DNA of 64,000 nt from Zasmidium citrigriseum (Eukaryota; Ascomycota; Dothideomycetes; Mycosphaerellales; Mycosphaerellaceae): the NCBI GenBank assembly GCA_002786025.1, contig NHNW01000011.1:558001-622000 (forward strand), in the 5' to 3' direction. Below are positions 21,247-32,300 of the stretch, piece after piece. Under the pieces are notes generated by a model that was not told where the DNA came from, did not search any database, and saw only the letters and a list, made by a program, of their open reading frames with translations. Each line of letters begins with the position of its first letter. Position 1 is the first letter of the stretch. A program made the translations under genes and the position numbers.

Positions 21247-24200
21247 CTACTCGACTTCCTGCGCGGCGTTCTCCTCTTCAGCTCCGTCACCCTCCACATT
21301 CTCCTTGTTCTTACTCTTGCTCTTCTTCTTGCGCAGCTGCTTCGGCAGCTTCTCGTGCTCAACCTTGAATGGAGGTCCATTCTTCGGTCGTGGCTCCTTG
21401 CCATTGCCATAGAAGATCTCGGCGCGGAACTTCAATCCTTTCTTGCCACCCTTGGTTCCCGGAAAGACTTCAATCACATCTCCAGTATGGAGTACGCCGT
21501 ACAAGTGCTTGCCCTCCTCGCTCTTACCGAGACTCACACCGTTGATCGTTAGGCCGTTGCTACCGTACGTAAGGATTCCGGTGTAAAGTCCAGGAAGGTG
21601 CGTGAAGTCATCGCCTTCGGCGACATCTTCAATGCCTTCAGCACTGAAGAAGGTCACAATACCGATGCGAGGAACGCGCGTGTCTTTTTGATTCGGGTGG
21701 ACATGAGTGTTTGCCTCTTGACGGCCCCATCTCATGTGGCGGCTTTTCATGTCCAGAGTGATACGCTCGCATGAGTTGGAGGTGGAGACAAGTCGGGCAA
21801 GGACCTCTCCAGACCGTTCCTGAGCGCCGTTCAGAGCATCCGCCGCGGATGTATCAATCTGTTCATCCACGCCGTTCTCAACAGCGTCATCGTGTAGTTG
21901 GCTGGTCTCTGCGCTATTTGGGAGACTTTGCGTAACCTCCCCCGAAGCATTCGCGATGCCGTTGCTTTTCTGATTTTGCGCTCCTGTATAGTCTCGGCCA
22001 CTGACCTTCGAAGCATACTCCAGCGTATGGGTACTCTTGTCGTGCGGATCGTAATAGAATGAGGGCGGTAAATCGATGTTGATCTGACGATTGAAGACAG
22101 GCTGCTGAGCTGGTCGAGGTGTTGGGTCTGCATTCGCAACTGGTGTCTCTTGAGAAGGACCATGCTGACTTAGATCAACATAACTGCCTTCACTCTCTGG
22201 CGTGGCTGGCTCTTCCGCATCGTCATCTTCCGAGTCGGTGATAGAGTCCATGTTCATGTCTCGGACCATCGACTCTGCTCCGAACAGACTCGGTGATGCT
22301 CCAAATTCGCCAGAGGACTCTTGCTGGGCATTCTGCAGACTGCGACGGGAGGTCTGTGACGGCACAGAGCTGGTGGTGTTACCAACGGCATCGTTCGCAA
22401 GTCTGTCGAAAGCAGGGCGCTGTAGATCGGATTGACTGATCTCTCCGAAGAGTTTTGGTGGCTTGACCTGTTGTGATTCGGCTTGCCGTGGCGCCTGGTT
22501 CTCTTCCTGGTGCATAATTGGAATAGAATCGTAAAGAAGCTCGGGACTCGAATCCAGGAAATTCTCCTCCTCTTCTCGCTGGTCCATGTCGTTCGTCTTG
22601 AATCGCTTCGACTTGCGTGGGTCGAAGAAGTTCATGTCTGAGGAGTTCAGACTCAGCTCGCTATTTTGACTGTTCACACCGCGCTCGTCCAAGCTGAGAG
22701 CCGCAACATCTGGCTCCTCGCCGTACTCGTCTTCCTCGTCGTTAGCACCAGCCTCCGCTTCGGCTTCCTCTTCAATGGCATCAAGCTCGAGCACTGGCTG
22801 AGAAAGACGCTTTGGCGGAAGAGTTCGCTCGCCGAACCACTCGTGGCGAAGGCAATCCTCTGCAGATGGTCTTGCTGCAGGGTCGGTATTTAACATGGAC
22901 ACCAACAAGGCAACAGCTTCATCTGAGACTCCTTGCTTGACTAAGTCGGCAGCATCCAGGGGTGTCATCATGATCTTGTCGAACATGCCGCGGCCGGTAT
23001 TATCAGCCACGCCTTCGAAAGGGGGTCGGTGACACAATGAGTACCACAGCACGGCGCCAAATGACCAAATGTCGACCGCTTGGCTGTAGCTATGGAACTT
23101 GTTGGACTGCTGTGGAGGAGGCTTTCGTGGACGCTTGGTGCCCTTGCCCGAGACGTGGGCATCGTAGTGTGGGAACACCTCTGGTGCGCAGTAGAGGAGC
23201 GTGCCGCAGAAGGTCTTGAGGAATGTATCGTTGTCTTTCACAACCTTCGACAAGCCAAAATCCGAGAGCTTGATGATGAAGTTCTTGGGATCGCGGCAGC
23301 CAATAAGGATGTTGTCGGGTTTGATGTCGCGATGCGTGATCCTCTTATGGTGGAGATAGTCCAGAGCATCAAAGACTTGAGTGGCCATCTGCTTGGCAAT
23401 GGGCTCCTCGAGTGGTCCGACTTCTGTCAAGTACTGTTGCAGATCGCCACAAGGCACGTATTCCATTATGATGTAGAGATGGTTGGCGGCGTCCTGGTAC
23501 TCGTGATATTGCACAATGCTGGTGTGGTTGATTTGCTGCATGATGTGCATCTCATTCTCCAGCTTTCGGTCAAGGACACCGTTCTTCATAAACTTCCGCT
23601 TCTCCAACTCTTTCGCCGCGAAAAGTTGCCCATCTGACTTGGTCGCGAGCTGGTAGACACTCGCAAAAGCGCCCTTGCCGATCTGACCAACGACATTGTA
23701 GGTTTCGCCACCGTTCCAGTGCATGCCGTACGAGTTGTGGACGATTGGCGCCTTGACGGCTGTATTTGCCGGACGAGCCTGGCCAGGGGGATATTTGGGT
23801 GCGATTATTCCATCCCTCTCGTCCTGGAGTTCTTTATTGGCAAGAGCAATGGCTCGTCTCTCGATGTATTCGCTGAACTTGATCTCGTACTCCTCGAAGA
23901 AGCCGACGCGGTTTGGCATCCGAACGATGAACTTCAGCGCTTCAGTTGGCGATGGAGAAAGGATCTGAACAATACTGCCGTGGTTCAGCATGCGTTGCGT
24001 TGGTTCGTCATGAGCTTTGCCCTTCAACAGCACGTCATCAACCATGGTACCATTCGTGGACATGTCCTTAAGCATGACCACTCCTGATTCATTCATGTAG
24101 ATGGCGAAATGCATGTTGCTCACACGCTTGTGAGCGTCTGACGAGACTGCGATGTCGCACAAGCTCAAGTTTCGGCCGACGACGAATCCCAAAGCCGGAC

Positions 24201-24531
24201 GACGGATTGAAGACGAGAAGCGCAATGCCAGATCCAGCGCCTGGTTCGGTCCATTTCCCTCCAGAATGAAAGTCTCCTCTTCCTCAAGCATACTGGGGGT
24301 AGCAGCATGCTGATGGCGGTAGGCATACAAATCCTGAAGAATGTGCTGCGGTGCTCGTCGCGCGGTCTCTGCGACGAGTTGGAACGCTGCTGGTGTGGAT
24401 GGATGGAGAATGCACATGACATCCGAAACGTCGGCTGGTGCCAGACCAGAGTTGTTTCTGCCCATCCGGCGTGGATCCATAACGCCTTGGGTGTTTTGCG
24501 TAGGCTGGGTGAGGATCTCGTCCGACTCCAT
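21247..24531 (-). CDS. FHA-domain Ser/Thr checkpoint kinase (Rad53/Cds1/Chk2 type)
   Basis: Single exon, 1094 residues, ATG at 24531. N-terminal FHA domain at about 110-205: FVVGRNLSLCDIAVSS, RVSNMHFAIY, STNGTMVDD. Kinase domain at about 278-566: Gly loop GKGAFASV (285-292), ATP Lys307 in FAAKELEKRKF, HRDIKPDN (D402), SDFGLSK (D424), then CGTLLYCAPEV and DIWSFGAVLWYSLCHRPPFE. A long acidic, Ser-rich linker with SQ/TQ sites (possible ATM/ATR targets) leads to a divergent second FHA-like domain near 960-1050 (TYGSNGLTINGV) and a basic tail (RKKKSKSKNKE). FHA-kinase-FHA is the order of yeast Rad53, which relays DNA damage and replication stress. Fungi have more than one Chk2-like kinase, so I do not pick a symbol. 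Confidence 0.9.
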   Translation of the reverse strand: MESDEILTQPTQNTQGVMDPRRMGRNNSGLAPADVSDVMCILHPSTPAAFQLVAETARRAPQHILQDLYAYRHQHAATPSMLEEEETFILEGNGPNQALDLALRFSSSIRRPALGFVVGRNLSLCDIAVSSDAHKRVSNMHFAIYMNESGVVMLKDMSTNGTMVDDVLLKGKAHDEPTQRMLNHGSIVQILSPSPTEALKFIVRMPNRVGFFEEYEIKFSEYIERRAIALANKELQDERDGIIAPKYPPGQARPANTAVKAPIVHNSYGMHWNGGETYNVVGQIGKGAFASVYQLATKSDGQLFAAKELEKRKFMKNGVLDRKLENEMHIMQQINHTSIVQYHEYQDAANHLYIIMEYVPCGDLQQYLTEVGPLEEPIAKQMATQVFDALDYLHHKRITHRDIKPDNILIGCRDPKNFIIKLSDFGLSKVVKDNDTFLKTFCGTLLYCAPEVFPHYDAHVSGKGTKRPRKPPPQQSNKFHSYSQAVDIWSFGAVLWYSLCHRPPFEGVADNTGRGMFDKIMMTPLDAADLVKQGVSDEAVALLVSMLNTDPAARPSAEDCLRHEWFGERTLPPKRLSQPVLELDAIEEEAEAEAGANDEEDEYGEEPDVAALSLDERGVNSQNSELSLNSSDMNFFDPRKSKRFKTNDMDQREEEENFLDSSPELLYDSIPIMHQEENQAPRQAESQQVKPPKLFGEISQSDLQRPAFDRLANDAVGNTTSSVPSQTSRRSLQNAQQESSGEFGASPSLFGAESMVRDMNMDSITDSEDDDAEEPATPESEGSYVDLSQHGPSQETPVANADPTPRPAQQPVFNRQINIDLPPSFYYDPHDKSTHTLEYASKVSGRDYTGAQNQKSNGIANASGEVTQSLPNSAETSQLHDDAVENGVDEQIDTSAADALNGAQERSGEVLARLVSTSNSCERITLDMKSRHMRWGRQEANTHVHPNQKDTRVPRIGIVTFFSAEGIEDVAEGDDFTHLPGLYTGILTYGSNGLTINGVSLGKSEEGKHLYGVLHTGDVIEVFPGTKGGKKGLKFRAEIFYGNGKEPRPKNGPPFKVEHEKLPKQLRKKKSKSKNKENVEGDGAEEENAAQEVE

Positions 24532-25597
24532 CTTGATGAAGCCTGGTCACCAATCGATGGTATATCACAAGGTCGATGGATGTCCTCTTGAGTTCGAGAG
24601 CTGACGAGTCCTATGCGGGGCGTGATGACCAGGCAACCGGCGCCGTATGCCAACCCACCCAACGCTCGCTTATGCTGCACAATCACAGATCTTTCGCAGA
24701 GGGCGCTCTGGTGCTCAACGACGAAGGGCGGCCTCCGTTGTAGTGCAGCAAAAGACGAATCCACCCAAACCCAAGCAGCACTGGCGGAGGCGGGNNNTCC
24801 CCCCGCCTCTATACCGTCTCCTTATCTTGTCACAGAGTCATCCAGATGTTGTCGAGCTTGCCAATTCGTTCGAGTCGTTCCTGCTTCCCCACAACCACCT
24901 CTTTCGAGTCCTCCCAAACTTGCACCAAATCGGTTTCGACGACCAAGACAACAACAGTGTAGCGGAAGGGAGAGACACCGCTCACGACGAGCGAGTTGAG
25001 TGTAGAAAAGGTCGAGTCCTTATATCGAGGTCGAAGCAGTAGCGATCCACGTGCGGCCTCAGGCTAGCAACAGGCAGCCATTGGACCCTGCCACGTGCGA
25101 GATGGGCGATTCGGTGCGGAAAACGGGCAGACCGAAGCCTGGGTTGTGATCGATGAAGACAGCGTAGAACGGGAGTGTAGCAGTCGGAGGGAGAGGAGTG
25201 GGAGTGAGTAATACTCGACGACGCCAGGTCGCGGGACGTGAAAGTCGACGCGATTGCCCACAGCAACCCTTCCCCCGGCCCCGCTAGCGCAAGGAACGTG
25301 GTGGCGTGAAGCTAAACTCGACGGCACGCAGCTCGACCTCACCTTGTTTGGAGCTGCTTCTCAGCATGTGAACGGCCTTCGAAAGACTGTCTTATCAATA
25401 ATCGTAAGACATTTCAGGTACGGGCACGGGCTGCTCAACAGACGATGTTGATGAGGCATTGTACGTCCGCCTTGGAATATGCTCACTTTTGATATCCACT
25501 TATTTACTGATGCTATGCGCAATCCGTGCTGTTCACTTCTACAGCATCTACCTGGCCCCCGCTCCTTCCAAGCGGTGTTTCAACGTGAACGGGCGTC
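24532..25597. other. 1.1 kb intergenic region with a 3-base N gap
   Basis: Promoter of the FHA kinase and 3' side of ABP1. NNN occupies 24795-24797, flanked by an 8-bp inverted repeat (24787-24794 and 24802-24809). Frames across the gap are not recognisable as protein. Confidence 0.55.
24787..24809. repeat. GC-rich inverted repeat around the assembly gap
   Basis: GAGGCGGG (24787-24794), NNN with a few flanking bases, CCCGCCTC (24802-24809). A hairpin of this kind can block sequencing, which may explain the Ns. Confidence 0.7.
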
Positions 25598-28197
25598 TTA
25601 TGCGTCCAGCTTGACGTAGTTGCTATATTGCCGTCAGTATATTTATGACACCGAAGCTTGAGGGAAGACCTGCCTTGGGAACAAGCCAACTTGACCTCTG
25701 TACTCTCCTTGCCACCAGTTCTCGTCTGGGAATTCCTACTCGATATTAGTATTTCTCCAACGGAGGAGAACTCGCTAAGACTTACAATGTTGATAATCTT
25801 CGCGCCATCAGGGAAGCTAGTTTTGAAGTTAGCACATGGTTTCGCCCTCAGGTGATGCGGTGCGTACCTAAGCTCATTCTCCTCTGCAGCTTCGTAGTCA
25901 TACTCGGCGGTTGCGGTTGGCAAGCCGTTGCCAGCTGGAGCTGGTGGGCCTGGTGGTGGTGTTTCGTTTGCTACGGGAGGCGGAGGTGGTACTGCCGCCG
26001 CAGCGCCATTGGATGCTCCACCCTCAACCAGTTCGACGTAGTTGCTCGGGAACAGTCCCCTCTCGCCGCGGCTGTTCTCGCCCATCCACCAGTCATCATC
26101 GACCATGTCGATGTTAGTGATACGCTCGCCCTCGCGCATGTTGATTTCGTTCTCTTCATCCTTGTCATAGTCGTATTGCGCCACGGCTTCCTTGCCCCCA
26201 GAGCCGCCTGCACTACGTGGGTCTTCGGCGTGGCCAAAGGTGTTCGTTGCGGCAGCTTGCGATGTGATACGGGAGAGATCCTCGTCTTGGGCTTGTGGCT
26301 CAGGCTCAGGTTCGCGGTGGCTATCAACCGCCTGAGCAATCGAATCTGTTGGGACGGGTCTTGGAGGCAATGGCTCTGCCGGTTCCATAGGCTCGGCGCC
26401 ACGACCAACTGGCATTGCGATTCGTACAGGAGACCCTTGCGGCATCGGTGCTGGCTCGTCATCCTCTTCCTCGTCATCCGGCTGTGGCCTGGGTGGCGGA
26501 GGTGGAAGAGTTTGATGTTGCTCGGCAGGAACGTCAGCTTCTTGCTGTTGTGGAAGCCCGGGAATGGGCACCCCACGGGCGCCTGCGTTTGGCTTGCTAG
26601 AAGTGTCAAGTGGAGGTGGCTCAGGCATGCCGCCAGATGGCTCTCGTGCAACTCCCATCGGTGCAGCACCAGCGAAACGGTCCTTGATGGATGCAACACC
26701 GCCAGTCGGAGGCTCGTTCTCTTCCCTAATTGGCTCATCCTGGCCAGTCTTCTGCTCGCTGATGCCGCTGCCTCCCGTACGTGCGGGAATCTGTACATCC
26801 CACTTCTTGCCTGCATAGCCGCTCTGCCACCCACCGCTCTGTTGACTCGCAATTGGCGATGCTGGACTGCCGAAGCCAGCGGGTGGTTGAGTATCGGCAG
26901 CGCCGCTGGTGCCTCGCTCGCGGGCCTTCTTCTCTGCCCACTGCTGCGCTGGAGTCTTGCCACCTTGGTCTGCAAAGGCTTTGTTGACAGCTCCGATTGG
27001 AGCAGACGAAGACGGAGCAGGCTTCGCTTCAAAGCCTCCAGGTGTTGGCGCTTTGGTCCCGGCAAAGGTGCTGGCAGCCCCGCCAAATCGGTTTGCGACC
27101 TTTGGCTTTGGCAGCTCAGTGAGCGGCTTGGATTGGTTGAAAGCGGCAGATCGCTCGGCGAGCGATTTTGGCCTGTCATCGTCTTCTGCTTCAGGCTGCG
27201 ATGGCGGAGGTGCCTGGGTAGGTGGAGGTGCCCCTTGGGCCTTGCGTCGAATCTCATTGATGTCAACCTTTCCAACAGGTTCATATGATCCCTTCACGAC
27301 TGTAGGTCTGTCGTCCTTCAACTGTCCACTCTCTTGAGCTTGCTTCCTAATCGCGGCAATGTCTACCTTGCCCACAGGTTGGTAGCCACCACTGACAACA
27401 TCCGCTCCGCTATTGTTCGGTCGCAAGGGCGCTTGGTAGTTCGAAGATTGGGTTTGACTCTGGAGACCAGCCATATCGACCTTGGTGGGCTTGTATGCTG
27501 ATTCGACCTTCTCCAATTGCGATCTCGTAACAGGAGGAGCATCGTCACCCCATCCATCAGCGTCCACCTGGCCAGACGGTGCAGGTGCGCGCGATCTCGA
27601 CCCAAGAGGTTGAAAGCCGCCAGCAGTTCCAAAGCTCTTGGTAGGCAAGACGGGCTTGGATGCTACAGGGGGAGGGGGTCCGGACGAGGCCGGGGCTGGA
27701 GCAGATCCACCGCCGTACTTCGACCCCGACGAGTCTGCCACCTTCTGCACGATGACTTCTGGTGTGAGATCTCGGTCAGAGCGTGCTGTGACCTGCACAT
27801 GATATCCATGAAGCAGCTTGGAGACAGCATTGAGGTGGCTGGTAAAGTATCCCTTGGTCCTCTCAGGCACACCCTCTCCGCACCAGGCAATGAGCACGCT
27901 CTTTGGCAGTGTGGTGTTCGGGTCCTTCACTTTGACGAATGCAAACTGAATGCGTCCGTCGGAGAACTCCTCGATCAAATCGGCCAACTCTCCCTCTCCC
28001 GTTGTTTGTACATTGAGGATGCTCTCTTTCCCGGAGTCTGCCTGGAAGGCATTCGCAAGTGGAGCCTTCACGGAGAAGACAGCCCAAATGCCGTAGGTGG
28101 GCGAGGAGGAAGCTGGGCCGGAGGGCGAAGAATTGACAATCTTTTGGTAGCTGGCGGTGATGGAGGGCCCATTCTGGGAGAGGTTTAAGGTAGCCAT
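25598..28197 (-). CDS. ABP1: Actin-binding protein Abp1 (ADF-H plus two SH3 domains)
   Basis: Four exons, 28197..25868, 25816..25786, 25735..25674 and 25622..25598, 815 residues. ADF-homology domain at about 1-135 (FAFVKVKDPNTTLPKSVLIA, then WCGEGVPERTKGYF). Then repeats of the Abp1 linker motif (YKPTKVDM, YQPVGKVDIAAIRKQAQ, YEPVGKVDINEIRRKAQ), a long Pro/Ala-rich region, SH3-1 near 668-724 (AQYDYDKDEENEI ... DDDWWMGENSRGERGLFPSN) and SH3-2 at the end (AEYDYEAAEENELSFPDGA ... ENWWQGEYRGQVGLFPSNYV). The second SH3 is complete only after removing three 51/50/51-bp introns; the last has a GC donor (see findings). Abp1 links cortical actin patches to endocytosis and activates Arp2/3. Confidence 0.93.
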
Positions 28198-29307
28198 GGT
28201 GAGGATTGGAAGGGTTGGAGCAGGAAACGCTCGGCGAGAGGATGCAGAGGCCCTTCCAATTGCTGGGCTCGTTGTTCAGCTCAAGGGGATGTTTCGGTTG
28301 ATGTTGGTGCGTGTGGGTGTAGTGAGGCGACAAGGCGCATAAGACAGCAGGAGTCGGTCGTGTATTCAATCCGAAGCAGCCAGCTTGTGCTTAGGCGAGT
28401 TCGTGGTCCGCGAGCTAAGCCGCCGTTACGTCACCGCCTGGGAAAGGCAGAACGTGGCTAGGGAATGGAAAGCGTTGCGACTACTCGTCTTCGTATAACA
28501 ATTGGCTATTTACGGTTGTCGTACGCTATGCGAGCGAACTCCTACACTGCCCAGCCAAGAACATAGCAGAACGCGCGTAGCATTTATGTGGAAGCCTGGA
28601 AAGCTACCTCTAGCAATAGCGAACTAGTAGCTGAAGCTGCCTGTGATTACGAGCCTGGAGTAAAGTTCGTGGATCAAGTTGACCAAGATTGATAGACCTT
28701 TAGTGTTGATGAATGTATTTGTCTTCGTATGAAGGCATTCTGCACAGTTTGTTTTTGCAATCAGTCCAACATCGTCTCATCAATTCAGTAGGCATCCTGA
28801 TCAATTAAATATTGATTTAGGACCCTCGAATCGGCTGGACCTTCGAACGTTGGTAGATCTGAAGCATTTCGATAAGACACCTATCGGAGCACACTACTAG
28901 ACGAGTCTTTCATGAACTTCGTGATAGGTATTTTGTGCGTGGTCCAAGTTCATCACATGCTTGAAGGTTGCTCACGCCTCCTTTCTTTGCCAAGCTCTCC
29001 GCGCGGAAGCACCCGGGCAGTCGCGGCCGCCCTGCTTTTTTGGTTGGTCGTCGCTCGACCGACTCCTCGCCGACACACACTCAACCTTTCACACCACTCC
29101 CTGTGTCTGCTGCGACCTGCGCGCAACGGCATAAGACTCGACCTTTTCCTGCTACTTTTCCTGCGACGCATCGCGTCCTCGCCAGCCGGAACTTGCTTCT
29201 GTCGCTGCCTTCAACAAGTGTCTTTCCTTCTCTCTGTCGCGTAACCCACACCAGCAGCTGCACCCCATGTCGCTCCTTTCTGTTTAGACTGACCTTCAGC
29301 CGTCCAA
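28198..29307. promoter_or_regulatory. 1.1 kb divergent intergenic region
   Basis: Between ABP1 (minus) and the F-box gene (plus). The part from about 28480 to 28910 is AT-richer; the part from about 28980 to 29300 is pyrimidine-rich and probably the F-box gene leader. No gene seen. Confidence 0.5.
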
Positions 29308-32300
29308 ATGGAAGGAGTCGACGGGCGCGCGTCCAGCGCTGCGCCGTCGTCGGACGATGACTTCTATGCCGCCAACACCCCGGAGGACGTCAACGCCAAC
29401 ATGAAGTCAGCCCAGGAGGAGACCATCCACCACGCGCCGGAAACGATGACGACCGTGAATGGAGAAGCCGCGGACGAAGAAGACGACGACTCCTCTTCAG
29501 AAATGGATCTTTCCACGCCGAGCCGCCCTGCCACGCCAGAGCCCGAGCCAGTGCTGCCACCACCAGAGCCGGTTGCCGCCGCTGCCACCAATCTTGCTGC
29601 TGGGACCAAGCGCAAACTGAGTGACAGCGTTGATACTGACGATGCTGCTACAGTCCATGCTGCTGAGCGACTGAAGAAGCGCAAGCTGTACATGACACGC
29701 TCAACCGAACATGGAGTCGCCCCATCAACGGCCACGCTGCCCGTGGAGATCTGGCAGCGCATCTTTTCGCAGTACCTGTCTCCCGCTATGCTTTCTCGTT
29801 GTTTGCGCATCTGCAAGAGCTTCAATCAGTACCTCACTGCTATACCTGCCCAACCTCCTGTGGCCAAAAAGAGCCAAGGCAAGCTGCAGCCCATGGACAG
29901 CGAAAGCATCTGGACCCAGTCCAGGAAGAACTTCTTTACAACCCTTCCGAGACCCCTCAATGGCATGTCTGAGCTCCAGATGCTTCAACTGATTGGAGGG
30001 CCCCGTTGCCAGTTCTGCAATAGACCTCCAGTGCAGGCGCCAGCCACATCCGTCTTCACCGCAGGCCCCGGTCCTAACGGCGTGAGGGTGATATGGCCGT
30101 TCCGCATTCGCTCGTGTGGACAGTGCCTTGAGCACCAGGTTATGAAGGTAGGTTCTGGGATTTCCTCTGCTTTTGCTGTGTCTGATCTCCGTGCAGGATG
30201 TCCAAGTCCTTGCGTACCCAGAGTACGCCCCATTGCGCGCTGGCGTCACTCATGGCTTTCGATCTCCGGACCTCCACTTCGCAACCGAATCATTACGGCA
30301 AATGCCTGGGGGCATTCCGGCCAACCTTCGATTCTCCAAGATCAACTACAAACCAGAACTGGATGCGATCAAAGAGGAGGCTGAGACAGCAAGAGCTCTG
30401 GGAGACGGCGCGGCTGACGAATGGCGAAAAGGCCTGGTCGCCAAGGGTAAAGAAGCCATGGCAGACTGCGCTCGCTGGGAGAAATGGGAGCTCCAGATGC
30501 GTCCGGGCACAGACCTGGCTCAAGTGCTCAGGGAGTATGACCTCTCTTCTTTTCCGCGCCTTGTTGAGGAAACTCAGAGTAGGTCTGCTGGAGTCAACGG
30601 CACTCAGCCGCCTTTGACGGCGAACGGTAAGCCGGACTTTCTTCGTTCTTCTGCGACACTGCACTTTGCATCTTCACCCACGCTGCGTTCTACTTTGTGT
30701 ACTTGTTCCCACTGCCCAAGGCAGAGTGCCAAGGAAAGTTTTACCAAGTGTCAGTGACGAATACTGATGGATCCTACAGGTACCACTCATCCACTGCCTC
30801 AACCCGTCCATGTCTTTGGTCCGCCTACTCCCATGCAGCAGCAGCCGCCTATTCAACATTACCCGCAGCAGCACTTTCCCCAACATGCCATGCCTCTTCC
30901 ACCTATGCCTCAACAGCACTTCCAGCACCAGCATCAGCAGCACTTCCATAGGACCGGTCGAAGCTTACAGGAGGCCGAGCAGGCCCGGCAGTCCAGGAAG
31001 GCAGACATCGAGCGTCGGTGCAGAGAACTCGAGCCTCCATTGGAACCGAATGTACTACAGCACATTGAATCTTTCCAGGCCGCCATGCAGATCGCACAGC
31101 CAATGACGGACGAAGCATGGGATATGCTCAAACCAAGGATCCTGGCGCAGAGAGAGACCGCTGAATTGATTGAGCACGAGAGAGCCTCTCAACTGGCTGC
31201 ATTGCAGGCCGCAATACCCATGGCTACGCCCGATGATTATATCCAGAAGCCGGCCAAAGAGACTTTCGATCGGGAATATGAGCAAGCTCAGGAACCTTTG
31301 CGCAAGATGCTTGGTGAGTACGCGGATGACTACATCAATGGCCAGTGGCAAGCCGGCAAGACTGTGGACAAGAATAGCGCCCCGATTTTTGCCATTCATG
31401 TTCTGTTGCAGGTGTTCCGGCGCTATACGGAGGACAAGCAGCTCGGTCTGCTTCCCAGGTTCGAGCCTCCCAAGATGAAGGATAGCGGCAAGCAGGGCAC
31501 ACCGCCGTTGGAGCCATTCTTGTCACTGGACAACATGAAGTGGGTGTATGATAATAAGGTGAGGCCTTTGACCGATGGCCATCGACGAGACCTTTTCCTT
31601 TGTGCTGGCTGCTCCAGGGACAGAAATCCGAAGTGGTTTGCGTTTGAAGGCCTGATCCAGCACTATGGCGCCAAGCATACCACCGCGTTCAGCAAAGGCA
31701 ATATTGTTGTTCACTGGCAGACCGCCCAGTGGCCTGAGGAAGCACCGTTCCATACGAATCCCGCCCCATGGCTGACGGTCGACCGCCGACATTCGGACTA
31801 CAGATCACATGGCAAGGCCCGTCAAACACCTCAGGCCAGTCACGATAGTCCATTTGCCGCGCCAAAGTCAGAGAACACCTACCAGGCGTCGCCCAATGGA
31901 TATGCACCAACAGGTCAAGGCCACCTCGGATCCTCATACGTGTCACCGACCTCACAAACTGGACAGAATGGTTACTTCTATCCGCAGCAGCAGGCCCCGG
32001 CACAACCCAGCGTCGACAGGAGCCACGATGCTCAGATCGCCAAGCTGTCCAGCGATGCACGTGAAATCTGGGATGCTCTTGATGGAGTGAAAGATCTGTT
32101 GGAATGCATTCGGATCCAGACGGTGATTCACCACGCCATCGCACGTTACATGGAGCACTTCATGCAAGGCGTGCCACATTTGGACCTTTTGACAGATGCG
32201 CTTGCCACGAACGCGATGATGCGCCCGCTCAAGAATGCCTATGGTCTGGCCTGCAAATCCTGTGTTGCTGCGCAGCCTAATGGAACTGGCAATCACTCGT

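Noticed and set aside
25852..27288. 478-codon plus-strand frame opposite ABP1
   Set aside because: Antisense shadow of a clear ABP1 exon; Trp/Arg/Cys-rich nonsense composition, no start context.
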